The position numbers and the translations under genes are program-made. Shown here piece by piece: positions 9,756 through 17,774 of a stretch of 54,543 nucleotides of DNA. This DNA comes from Propionibacteriaceae bacterium (GTDB lineage Bacteria > Actinomycetota > Actinomycetes > Propionibacteriales > Propionibacteriaceae). The stretch's first letter is position 1; every line of letters begins with the position of its first letter. The DNA is taken from the NCBI GenBank assembly GCA_027492545.1, contig JAPUEL010000062.1, positions 1 to 54,543 on the forward strand, read 5' to 3'. The notes below the pieces were generated by a model, which did not search any database, had not been told where the DNA came from, and saw only the letters and a list, made by a program, of their open reading frames with translations.

Positions 9756-11048
9756 TCAGCGGCTCGCCGGCTGCGCCTCCCTCTGGGCGACCCAGACCCT
9801 GAGACGCAGCGGCCAGCCCCGCTCGACCGCGAGCCGGACCCCGTCGTGGAGCATTAGGTAGGCCAGCACGCCGAGCGCCGCCGCGCCCGTGGTGAGGGCA
9901 CCGATGAGCACCATGGAGCGCGGGCCCCACAGCTCCCCCAGCCAGCCGATGAGCGGCGCGCCGAGCGGGGTTCCGCCGATGAAGATGGCCATGTAGACGG
10001 CCATCACGCGGCCGCGGAACTCTGGAGCCGTGCCCAGTTGGACGGCGGCGTTCGCCGTCGTCATCACGGTCAGGGCGAAGAATCCGGTGGGCACCAGCAG
10101 GATCGCGTAGACGACGAAGCTGGGCGCGGCGGACAGGAGCGCGGTGCTCACCGCGAACGCACCGAGCGCGGCGAGGACGGTGCGCAGCCCGGGCTGCGTG
10201 CGGCGGGTCGCGGCGAGCGCGGCGCCGAGCGTGCCGATCGCCATGATGGTGCCGAGCAGCCCGTACTCCTGGGCGCCCTTCCCGAACACCTCGGTGGCCA
10301 TCGTCGCGTTGTAGATCTGGAAGTTCATGCCGAAGGTACCGAGCGCGAAGACGATGACCATGAGCACGATGAGGTCCGGCCTACCCCGCAGGTAGCGCAG
10401 ACCCTCGCGGGTGGCGCCCCGCGCCTTGACCCGCTTGGAGGGCCGCAGCTCGCCGGGCCGCAACGCGACGACGGCCGCAAGCATGGCGCCGAAGCTCACC
10501 GCGTTGATCAGCAGCGTTGGCCCGACGCCGAAGGCGGCGATGAGCAGGCCGGCCGCTCCTGGCCCGATCAAGCGGGCGCCGTTGAAGGACGTGGAGTTGA
10601 GGCCCACCGCGTTGGGCAACAGCTCGGGCGGGACGATCTCGGAGACGAAGGACTGCCGGGCCGGGTTGTCGAAGGCCGTCACCACCCCTTGGAGGAAGGC
10701 GAACAGGTACACGTGCCAGAGCTCCACCACCCCCAGCGCCACGACGAGCCACAGAGCCAGGGCCGTGATGCCGAGCAGTGCCTGGGTGACGGCGAGCATG
10801 CGCCGCTTCGGCATCCGGTCCACCAGCGCTCCCGCGTAAGGGGCGAGGACCGGGATGGCCAGGAACTGGAGCGCGGTGACGATGCCCAGCGCGGCGCTGG
10901 AACCGTCGGTCAGCTCGGTCAGGACCAGCCAGTCCTGCCCCACGCGCTGCACCCACGTGCCGATGTTGCTGACCAGGGCGCCGGCGAAGAACAGGCGATA
11001 GTTCCGGACGGTGAAGGAGGCGAACATGCGCCCCCGCTCACTCCGCAT
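9756..11048 (-). CDS. MFS transporter, EntS/MFS_3-like exporter
   Basis: A 430-residue major facilitator with about twelve transmembrane helices. The N-terminus MFASFTVRNYRLFFAGALVSNIGTW and the loop DRMPKRRML are typical of the actinobacterial MFS_3 group related to the enterobactin exporter EntS. The start may be at 11048 (overlapping the MarR gene by 11 bases) or at 11027. It is co-transcribed behind a MarR regulator, a common arrangement for drug or metabolite efflux pumps; the substrate is unknown. Confidence 0.85.
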   Translation of the reverse strand: MRSERGRMFASFTVRNYRLFFAGALVSNIGTWVQRVGQDWLVLTELTDGSSAALGIVTALQFLAIPVLAPYAGALVDRMPKRRMLAVTQALLGITALALWLVVALGVVELWHVYLFAFLQGVVTAFDNPARQSFVSEIVPPELLPNAVGLNSTSFNGARLIGPGAAGLLIAAFGVGPTLLINAVSFGAMLAAVVALRPGELRPSKRVKARGATREGLRYLRGRPDLIVLMVIVFALGTFGMNFQIYNATMATEVFGKGAQEYGLLGTIMAIGTLGAALAATRRTQPGLRTVLAALGAFAVSTALLSAAPSFVVYAILLVPTGFFALTVMTTANAAVQLGTAPEFRGRVMAVYMAIFIGGTPLGAPLIGWLGELWGPRSMVLIGALTTGAAALGVLAYLMLHDGVRLAVERGWPLRLRVWVAQREAQPASR

Positions 11049-11472
11049 GCGACACCTCGTCCAGGAGGGTCGCCGCCCGCCTCAGGAGCGCAAGCTGCGC
11101 GTCGTCGAGCGCCGCGATGTGCGCGAGCATCCAGGTGTCGCGGCTTGCGATCGTCTCCTCCACCACGCGGGTGCCCTCGGGCGTGATGCTGACCAGGATC
11201 TGGCGCCCATCGTCGGGGTGCTGGGACCTCTCGACCAATCCCCTGTCCGCCAGGCAGTTCACCGTGCGCGTCATCGACGGGGTGCTCACGGCATCGCGGG
11301 CGGCCAGTTGCGTGGGCGTCTGGGGGCCGACGTGATGCACGGCCACCAGCACCGAGAACTGGTGCGGCGCGACGTCGCTGGTGCTCTCGAACCGCACCCG
11401 GCGGGAGATGCGCTGGCAGGCGACGCGGAGGTCGTTGGCGAGGGTGAGGAGGTCTGGGTCGTAGTCCGGCAT
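11038..11472 (-). CDS. MarR family transcriptional regulator
   Basis: A 144-residue winged-helix regulator. The recognition region TPTQLAARDAVSTPSMTRTVNCLADRGLV is followed by the wing RSQHPDDGRQILVSIT, both diagnostic of MarR. The start at 11472 has AAAGGA upstream; a TTG at 11490 would sit directly on a purine-rich site and is less likely. It overlaps the downstream MFS gene by 11 bases, so it probably represses both itself and the exporter until a ligand binds. Its own promoter contains a perfect palindrome. Confidence 0.92.
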   Translation of the reverse strand: MPDYDPDLLTLANDLRVACQRISRRVRFESTSDVAPHQFSVLVAVHHVGPQTPTQLAARDAVSTPSMTRTVNCLADRGLVERSQHPDDGRQILVSITPEGTRVVEETIASRDTWMLAHIAALDDAQLALLRRAATLLDEVSHAE

Positions 11473-11496
11473 GGAGTCCTTTCGCAGCAACTCCTT

Positions 11497-11525
11497 ACCT
11501 TAGTTCATTACCTTGGGTAATCAAA
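11497..11525 (-). promoter_or_regulatory. Promoter of the marR-MFS operon
   Basis: On the minus strand TTTGAT (-35, at 11520-11525) is separated by exactly 17 bases from TAAGGT (-10, at 11497-11502). The operator palindrome fills most of the spacer. The -35 overlaps the stop codon of the ROK gene. Confidence 0.6.
11507..11521. promoter_or_regulatory. MarR operator, perfect palindrome
   Basis: ATTACC-TTG-GGTAAT, a perfect 6-3-6 inverted repeat lying between the -35 and -10 boxes of the marR promoter. Size and placement are those of MarR-family autoregulatory sites. Confidence 0.7.
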
Positions 11526-12738
11526 TGGCGGCGGGCGTCCTCAGCCGGAGGACGATCTCCCTCGCGGCCTCGCGGGCGGCGGAGACGGCTCCGAGCGCCA
11601 CGACGTCACCGCCGAGCCGCGACGCGACGATGGCGGGGGGCGGGATCTCCACCTCCTCCGCGACGTGGGCGGCCGCGAGCTCGATGACCTCCCCCAGCGC
11701 GGCCGCAACCGCCCCGCACACCACGACGACCTCGGGGTCGTAGAACCGCGACAGCACCGTGCAGATGCGCCCCAGCGTGCCGCCCAACTCCTCCAGCAGC
11801 GGCCGCGACACAGGGTCGGAGAGCCTCGCCTGGGAGAGCACCACCTCGGCGGTGAGGTCACCCTCAGGCAGTTGAGCCCACGGATGGTAGGCCGGGATCA
11901 GCCCGCGACCCACCTGGGCGCGCAACCACTGCTCGGCCAGATAGCCCAGGCCCCAGGTGCCACCCACGCCGGAGACGTACGCCAGCGCCTCCAGCTCGCC
12001 CACTCCCCCATGCGCACCGCGCACCAACCGGCCCTCCAGGACCACACCGGAGCCGAGCCGGAGCCCGGACAACATGGCGACGAAGTGCTCCCGGCCTCGG
12101 GCCTCGCCGAACGCTCCCTCAGCCATGGCCGCCAGCGCGCCGTCGTTCTCCACCCGCACGGCGGGGAACGCCTCGCTCAGCGCCTGGTGCAGGTCCGCGT
12201 TCATGTAGCGCCAGAACCCCGACGGGTTCGACGGCGAGGCCCCCCGCCCGTCGACAGGCGCCGGCACGCCGACGCCCACCGCGATGACGTCTGCGCGGCT
12301 GCGCCCTGCCGCGTCGAGCACCGCGTCGACCACGCGGAAGGCCGCCGCGCGCCGGTCTGCGGGGTCGGCATCCTCCAGGTCGAAGTAGCTGGCCACCTCG
12401 AGGTGCTCGCGCGCCAGCTCCCTGCCCGTCAGGTCGGCGAGGATGGCGGTGAACCGTCGACCCCCGGCATCCAGCCCCAGGAGGAGGCCCGCATCCCCGC
12501 GGAGCTCGAAGCGCCTGGCGGGCCGCCCGATGCGCTGCCCCGGCTCGGCGAGCGGCCCCGACAGCTCGCTGACAAGGCCGATCTCGATCAGCGTGTCCAC
12601 CGCCGCGAGCGCGGTCGAGCGGGTCAGGCCCAGGGCGGCGATGAGCTGGTCCGCCCCGAAGGCCGCCGCCTCCCACGCGTAATCCAGGACCGCCGCGGTG
12701 CTGGCCCGATGACGCGCCTGACGATCCATCGAGGCCAT
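11521..12738 (-). CDS. ROK family transcriptional regulator (sugar repressor)
   Basis: A 405-residue ROK repressor with an N-terminal winged HTH (about residues 15-75, FGADQLIAALGLTRSTALAAVDTL) and a sugar-kinase-like domain from about 95 (LLLGLDAGGRRFTAILADLTG). The zinc-binding CXCGXXGC motif of classical ROK proteins is absent; the matching segment AHGGVGELEALAYVSGVGG has no cysteine, and the phosphate loop is degenerate, so it is probably a pure sensor without kinase activity. The start at 12738 is chosen for AAGGGGG upstream. It is divergent from an ABC sugar importer and alpha-glucosidases, which it likely represses. Confidence 0.9.
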   Translation of the reverse strand: MASMDRQARHRASTAAVLDYAWEAAAFGADQLIAALGLTRSTALAAVDTLIEIGLVSELSGPLAEPGQRIGRPARRFELRGDAGLLLGLDAGGRRFTAILADLTGRELAREHLEVASYFDLEDADPADRRAAAFRVVDAVLDAAGRSRADVIAVGVGVPAPVDGRGASPSNPSGFWRYMNADLHQALSEAFPAVRVENDGALAAMAEGAFGEARGREHFVAMLSGLRLGSGVVLEGRLVRGAHGGVGELEALAYVSGVGGTWGLGYLAEQWLRAQVGRGLIPAYHPWAQLPEGDLTAEVVLSQARLSDPVSRPLLEELGGTLGRICTVLSRFYDPEVVVVCGAVAAALGEVIELAAAHVAEEVEIPPPAIVASRLGGDVVALGAVSAAREAAREIVLRLRTPAAI

Positions 12739-12792
12739 TGCCCACACCCCCTTGACGCGTCCGCTTTCGTGATGCATCCTAGTGCTCAGCGG

Positions 12793-12829
12793 GTTTCTTC
12801 GATAATTAAATCTATTACTCGAAGTAAAC
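12793..12829. promoter_or_regulatory. Candidate ROK operator between the divergent genes
   Basis: Two half-sites in inverted orientation: GTTTCTTCGATAAT at 12793-12806 and, on the other strand, GTTTACTTCGAGTAAT at 12814-12829. They share GTTT, CTTCGA and TAAT, and lie in an AT-rich island midway between the ROK gene and the binding-protein gene. Confidence 0.55.
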
Positions 12830-12861
12830 CGTTCCGTCATCCACGACGAAGGGACAACGAC

Positions 12862-14133
12862 GTGCCTCACTCACCACTCATCGCGCCCCGGCGCACCTTC
12901 CTGAAGGGGCTGGCGGCGGTGGGAGCCGCCAGCGCCCTTCCCTGGGCCACCGGCTGCTCGTCCGGCTCGCAGCAGACCATCCTGTTCCACCAGTCCAAGC
13001 CGGAGGCGGTGCCCTACTTCCGCCAGCTGGCTGCCGACTTCACCGCCTCGCAGGACCAGTTCCGGATCCTGCACGACATCTCGACGAACCTGTCGGCGAG
13101 CTTCGTGCGCAGCAACCCGCCGGACCTGGGGATGCTCAACTACAACCTGGAGATGGCCAGGTTCATGGAGCGCGGTGCGCTCTCGGACCTCTCGGACCTG
13201 CCGGAGGCCGCCACCATCCGCGACGACATCATCGAGCTGTCGAAGTCCTACCCGCAGTACGAGGATCGCATCAGCGTGCTCCCCTACTCCGCGATGGCCG
13301 CGTCCGTGATCTACAACAAGCGCATCTTCGCCGACAACGGCGTCGAGGTGCCCACCACGTGGGATGCGCTCATCGACGTGTGCGAGAAGCTCACCGCCGC
13401 AGGAGTCACCCCGTTCTACGCCACGTTCATGGACCCGTGGACCATCATGCAGGGCTGGTTCGACTACCCGGCCGGCGGCATGGTCGACATCGCCGAGTTC
13501 TACCGGAAGATGAACGAGATCGGCGCCGACGTCGGCCCCGACTCCGAGGTGTCCTTCCAGAAGACCATGCTCGAGCCGGTGCAGAAGATGGTCCAGCTCA
13601 CCGGATACATCAATGACGACGCGGGGAGCCGCGGATACGGCGACGGCAACACCGCCTTCGCCAACGGCGCCGCAGCGATGATCTTCCAGGGCCCCTGGGC
13701 CTTCGGCGAGTTCGAGAAGGTGGGCAACGAGCTGGACCTCGGCACGTTCCCCCTCCCCGCCACCGACAACCCCGAGGACCTCAAGGTCCGCGTCAACATC
13801 GACCTGGCGCTCTGGGTGCCCGAGGTGGCCGACGGGCAGGAGGGCGCGCGAGCCCTCCTCCAGCACCTTATGAAGCCGGAGATCCAGGACCCCTACAACG
13901 CCGAGTTCCTGGGCTTCGGCACCACGAAGAACGCTCCGCCGGTCACCGACGAGCGGATCATCGGTATGCAGGAGTACTACGACAGCGGCCGGTTCTACAT
14001 GGGCCCGTCGCAGTTCATCCCCAACAACATCCCCGCCCCCAACTACTTCCAGTCGATCGCCCTCGGGGCTGAGCCGGAACCGCTGCTCGCGCAGCTGGAC
14101 CGCGACTGGGCCCGGCTCGCCTTCCGCGCCTGA
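12862..14133 (+). CDS. ABC sugar-binding lipoprotein, Tat-type signal
   Basis: A 423-residue family 1 extracellular solute-binding protein. The leader has a twin-arginine motif RRTFLKG (residues 10-16) and a lipobox ending in C32 (WATGC), so it is probably exported folded by Tat and lipid-anchored. Binding-protein features include AAAMIFQGPWAFGEFE in the second half. The start is GTG at 12862, with AAGGGA upstream; the open frame continues further but that region is the ROK gene on the other strand. It is the first gene of an importer-glucosidase operon, so the ligand is probably an alpha-glucoside. Confidence 0.9.
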   Translation: MPHSPLIAPRRTFLKGLAAVGAASALPWATGCSSGSQQTILFHQSKPEAVPYFRQLAADFTASQDQFRILHDISTNLSASFVRSNPPDLGMLNYNLEMARFMERGALSDLSDLPEAATIRDDIIELSKSYPQYEDRISVLPYSAMAASVIYNKRIFADNGVEVPTTWDALIDVCEKLTAAGVTPFYATFMDPWTIMQGWFDYPAGGMVDIAEFYRKMNEIGADVGPDSEVSFQKTMLEPVQKMVQLTGYINDDAGSRGYGDGNTAFANGAAAMIFQGPWAFGEFEKVGNELDLGTFPLPATDNPEDLKVRVNIDLALWVPEVADGQEGARALLQHLMKPEIQDPYNAEFLGFGTTKNAPPVTDERIIGMQEYYDSGRFYMGPSQFIPNNIPAPNYFQSIALGAEPEPLLAQLDRDWARLAFRA

Positions 14134-14151
14134 GACAAAGGAGTCACACGC

Positions 14152-15057
14152 ATGTCAACCCCGTCCAGGGCCAGCGCGCCCGCAGCGAAGACAGGGCCGA
14201 GACGCCCCGTCGAACCCGTCTACTGGTTCTTCCTGGTGCCCGCCGTCGCGGTGTTCACCCTGATGATCGCCTACCCAGCCGTCGAGGGCATCACGATGAG
14301 CTTCACCAACTCGATGGGCTTCGGCGACTTCGAGTGGATCGGCTTCCGCAACTACGTGGCCCTCTTCCGCGACGAGAACATCCTGTCGTCCTACGGCTTC
14401 ACCCTCCTGTTCGCCGCCGTCACCGTCATCCTGGTCAACGTCATCGCCTTCTTCCTGGCCCTCGGGCTCACCTCGAAGATCAAGTTCACCAACCCGCTGC
14501 GCACCGTCTTCGTCATCCCCATGGTGATCTCGGCCATCATCTACTCGTTCGTCTTCCGCTTCCTGTTCAACAACTCGCTGCCGCAGATCGGTGCGGCGCT
14601 GGGGATCGACGGCTTGTCGACGAGCCTGCTGGCCAACCCGGACTGGGCATGGTTCGCCATCGTCCTGGTCACCACCTGGGGCTCGGTGCCCAGCGCCATG
14701 CTGATCTACATCGCGGGCCTCATGACGGTCCCCGGTGAGGTCTACGAGGCCAGCTCCATCGACGGCGCCACCCCGGCGAAGAACCTGTGGCACATCACGC
14801 TGCCGCTGGTGGCCGGCTACGTGGGCATCAACATGATCCTCGGCTTCAAGGGCTACCTGGCGGTCTACGACCAGATCGTCGGCCTGACCCAGGGAGGCCC
14901 CGGCACCGCAACCCGCAGCGTCGCGTTCACCATCTTCTCCGGCTTCAGCGGCGGAGACTACGCCTACCAGATGGCCAACGCCGCCGTCTTCTTCGTCATC
15001 ACCATCGTCATCGCGCTGCTGCAGCTGCGCCTCACCCAGGGAAGGTCCGGGTCATGA
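14152..15057 (+). CDS. ABC sugar permease, MalF type
   Basis: A 301-residue inner-membrane permease with six transmembrane helices, lacking the long periplasmic loop of E. coli MalF. The EAA loop reads EVYEASSIDGATPAKNLWHITLP. AAAGGAG precedes the ATG. It begins 18 bases after the binding-protein gene, and its stop overlaps the next permease start by 4 bases (ATGA). Confidence 0.93.
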   Translation: MSTPSRASAPAAKTGPRRPVEPVYWFFLVPAVAVFTLMIAYPAVEGITMSFTNSMGFGDFEWIGFRNYVALFRDENILSSYGFTLLFAAVTVILVNVIAFFLALGLTSKIKFTNPLRTVFVIPMVISAIIYSFVFRFLFNNSLPQIGAALGIDGLSTSLLANPDWAWFAIVLVTTWGSVPSAMLIYIAGLMTVPGEVYEASSIDGATPAKNLWHITLPLVAGYVGINMILGFKGYLAVYDQIVGLTQGGPGTATRSVAFTIFSGFSGGDYAYQMANAAVFFVITIVIALLQLRLTQGRSGS

Positions 15058-15947
15058 GCACCCCACTCGCCACCGTCGCCGTCGGCGTCCCGGCCCCCAC
15101 TGCGGCGTCGCGCCGCGGGCGGGTCGGCCAGGAGAAGGTCAACTGGACCGCCACCATCCTGCTGATCCTCGCCGCAGTCACCGTCCTCGTGCCGCTCTAC
15201 GTGACCATCTCGATGGCCTTCAAGACCACCCAGCAGTCCACGGACCTGAACGCGTTCAGCCTCCCGAACCCGTGGAGTTTCAGCGGGTTCGTCGAGGCGT
15301 GGAGCCTGACCAACTTCCCCCGGGCCTTCCTCGTCTCCCTGATCGTGACCCTGGTGGCCGTGGCCGGCGCGATCCTCGTGTCGTCGATGGCCGCCTACGC
15401 CATCGTGCGCAACTGGGATCGCAAGCCCTTCAAGTACTCCTTCTACTACCTGCTCGCCGCCATGTTCATCCCGTTCCCGGTGGTCGCGCTGCCGCAGGTG
15501 CGGCTCACCGGCCTGCTGGGGTTGGACAACTACGTCGGGGTCGCGATTCTCCACATCGTGTTCGGGCTGGCGTTCAACACCCTGCTGTTCAGCACCTTCC
15601 TCCGCTCCATCCCGCTGGAGCTCGAGGAGTCGATGCGCATGGACGGCGCGAGCACCTGGCAGGTGTTCTGGAAGCTGATCTTCCCCCTGCTGTCGCCCAT
15701 GGCGGCCACGGTGGGCATCTTCGCCTTCCTCAGCTCCTGGAACGACTTCATGATGCCCTCGCTGATCATCTCCCAACCCGAATGGCAGACGATCCCCGTG
15801 GTCAACAACATCTTCCAGACCCAGTTCAGCAACAGCTACAACGTGAGCTTCGCGTCGTACCTCATGGCCATGGCACCCGCCATCGTCGTCTACCTGTTCG
15901 CGCAGCGCTGGGTGATGTCCGGCCTGACCCAGGGCGCCATCAAGTAG
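15054..15947 (+). CDS. ABC sugar permease, MalG type
   Basis: A 297-residue permease, partner of the preceding one. The EAA loop reads ELEESMRMDGASTWQVFWKLIFPL. The ATG at 15054 overlaps the upstream stop. No ATP-binding subunit follows; as is common in Actinobacteria, a shared MsiK-type ATPase elsewhere in the genome presumably energises the importer (inference). Confidence 0.93.
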   Translation: MSTPLATVAVGVPAPTAASRRGRVGQEKVNWTATILLILAAVTVLVPLYVTISMAFKTTQQSTDLNAFSLPNPWSFSGFVEAWSLTNFPRAFLVSLIVTLVAVAGAILVSSMAAYAIVRNWDRKPFKYSFYYLLAAMFIPFPVVALPQVRLTGLLGLDNYVGVAILHIVFGLAFNTLLFSTFLRSIPLELEESMRMDGASTWQVFWKLIFPLLSPMAATVGIFAFLSSWNDFMMPSLIISQPEWQTIPVVNNIFQTQFSNSYNVSFASYLMAMAPAIVVYLFAQRWVMSGLTQGAIK

Positions 15948-15966
15948 CGTCGAGCGAACCATCCAA

Positions 15967-15996
15967 GGGGTGGGCCGGGGCGCACCGGCCCACCCC
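15967..15996 (+). terminator. Intergenic hairpin between permease and alpha-glucosidase genes
   Basis: GGGGTGGGCCGG (15967-15978) pairs perfectly with CCGGCCCACCCC (15985-15996) around loop GGCGCA. There is no T run. It may attenuate or stabilise the mRNA segment so that importer and hydrolase levels differ. Confidence 0.6.
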
Positions 15997-16024
15997 ACCC
16001 TCACCATCCCAGCCAAGGAGAACC

Positions 16025-17746
16025 ATGACCGCAGAACGCCATCAGACCGCCCCAGCTTCCCGCCCGGACGGCTGGTGGCGCTTCGCGGTGGTCTACCAGG
16101 TCTACCCCCGCTCGTTCCAGGACTCCAACGGCGACGGCATCGGCGACATCCCAGGCATCACCAGCCGCCTCGACCACCTGGCCGAGCTCGGGGTCGACGT
16201 CATCTGGCTGTCGCCCGTCTACCGATCGCCCCAGGTGGACAACGGCTACGACATCTCGGACTACCAGGACATCGACCCGCTGTTCGGCACCCTCGACGAC
16301 CTCGACGAGCTGCTCACCCAGGCCCACGGGCGCGGCATCAAGCTGGTGATGGACCTCGTGGTCAACCACACCTCGGACCAGCACCCCTGGTTCGTCGAGT
16401 CGAGGGATCCCTCGTCGCCGAAGCGCGACTGGTACTACTGGCGCCCCGCCCGCCCCGGCCACGAGCCCGGCACCCCGGGCGCCGAGCCCGACGACAGCGC
16501 CGCGGCCTTCGCGCCGTCGGCCTGGACGTACGACCCGGCCAGCGGGCAGTACTACCTGAGCATGTTCAGCCCCGCGCAGCCGGACCTCAACTGGGAGAAC
16601 CCGGAGGTGCGCCACGCCGTCTACGCCATGATGCGCTGGTGGGTGGCCCGCGGCGTCGACGGCTTCCGGATGGACGTGATCAACCTCATCTCCAAGCCGG
16701 CCGACCTCACCTCAGGCGGCCCCGTCGACCCGGGGTCCGCGGACTTCAGGCAGATCGCCAACGGCCCCCGGCTCGACGAGTTCCTCGCCGAGATGAACGG
16801 GGAGGTGGGGCTGGACGAGCTCAACCTGCTCACCGTCGGCGAGATGCCGGGCGCGACCCTGGATGTGGCACGCCGCGTCACGGACCCGGCCCGCCGCGAG
16901 CTCAACATGGTGTTCACGTTCGAGCACGTCAGCCTCGACCAGGCGTCGGGAAGCAAGTGGGACCTCGCGGACCTGCCGCTGCCCGTGCTCAAGGGCAACC
17001 TGGCCCAGTGGCAGTACGGCCTGGCCGAGTCGGGCTGGAACTCGCTGTACCTCGACAACCACGACCAGCCGCGGGCCGTGTCCCGCTTCGGCGACGACTC
17101 GCCCGAGCACCGCGTGAACTCCGCCAAGACGCTCGCCACGGTCCTGCACCTGCACAAGGGGACTCCGTACGTGTACCAGGGCGAGGAGCTGGGGATGACC
17201 AACTCCCCGTTCACCGAGATCGGCCACTACCTGGACGTCGAGTCGATCAACCACCACACCCTGGCCACGGCCCTGGGCACAGCCGAGGCCGAGGTGCTGC
17301 GCTCGCTCGCGGCGAAGAGCCGCGACCACGCCCGCACCCCCGTCCAGTGGGACGACGGCCCGCACGCCGGCTTCACCACCGGGGTGCCGTGGCTGCCCGC
17401 CAACCCCAACTACCGCGAGATCAACGCCGAGGCGGCCCGCCGCGATCCGGGATCCGTGTTCGCGCACTTCCGGGCCCTGATCAGGCTGCGCCACGAGGAC
17501 GCCGTGGTGCGCGAGGGTCGCTTCGAGCTGCTGCTCCCCGAGCACCAGCAGCTCTGGGCCTTCACCCGCACGCTGGGCGACAGCAGCCTCCTGGTCCTGG
17601 CCAACTGCTCCTCGACGTCGGCGGAACTCCCGCTGGGGGCCCTGCCCAGCCTCGACGGCGCCGAGCTGGTCCTGGCCACCCACGACGATCACTCCACGTC
17701 GGTGCTCGCGCCGTGGGAGTCCCGCGTCCTCCGCCTCGCCCACTGA
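16025..17746 (+). CDS. GH13 alpha-glucosidase, oligo-1,6-glucosidase type
   Basis: A 573-residue cytosolic glycoside hydrolase family 13 enzyme (usual length about 550-570). The (beta/alpha)8 barrel begins AVVYQVYPRSFQDSNGDGIGD; region I is VVNHTS. The catalytic triad is D217 (GFRMD), E273 (TVGE) and D347 (NHD). The residue after the nucleophile is Val218 (DVIN), which in this family goes with alpha-1,6 specificity, so isomaltose or isomalto-oligosaccharides are likely substrates. AAGGAG is just upstream. It is in the importer operon controlled by the ROK repressor. Confidence 0.92.
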   Translation: MTAERHQTAPASRPDGWWRFAVVYQVYPRSFQDSNGDGIGDIPGITSRLDHLAELGVDVIWLSPVYRSPQVDNGYDISDYQDIDPLFGTLDDLDELLTQAHGRGIKLVMDLVVNHTSDQHPWFVESRDPSSPKRDWYYWRPARPGHEPGTPGAEPDDSAAAFAPSAWTYDPASGQYYLSMFSPAQPDLNWENPEVRHAVYAMMRWWVARGVDGFRMDVINLISKPADLTSGGPVDPGSADFRQIANGPRLDEFLAEMNGEVGLDELNLLTVGEMPGATLDVARRVTDPARRELNMVFTFEHVSLDQASGSKWDLADLPLPVLKGNLAQWQYGLAESGWNSLYLDNHDQPRAVSRFGDDSPEHRVNSAKTLATVLHLHKGTPYVYQGEELGMTNSPFTEIGHYLDVESINHHTLATALGTAEAEVLRSLAAKSRDHARTPVQWDDGPHAGFTTGVPWLPANPNYREINAEAARRDPGSVFAHFRALIRLRHEDAVVREGRFELLLPEHQQLWAFTRTLGDSSLLVLANCSSTSAELPLGALPSLDGAELVLATHDDHSTSVLAPWESRVLRLAH

Positions 17747-17774
17747 CACCCCCAAGCCGAAGGATCTTCCCCTC

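Noticed and set aside
11665..12861. N-terminal extension of the binding protein gene by nearly 400 codons
   Set aside because: The extension is antisense to the ROK gene; the Tat/lipobox leader and ribosome site place the start at 12862.
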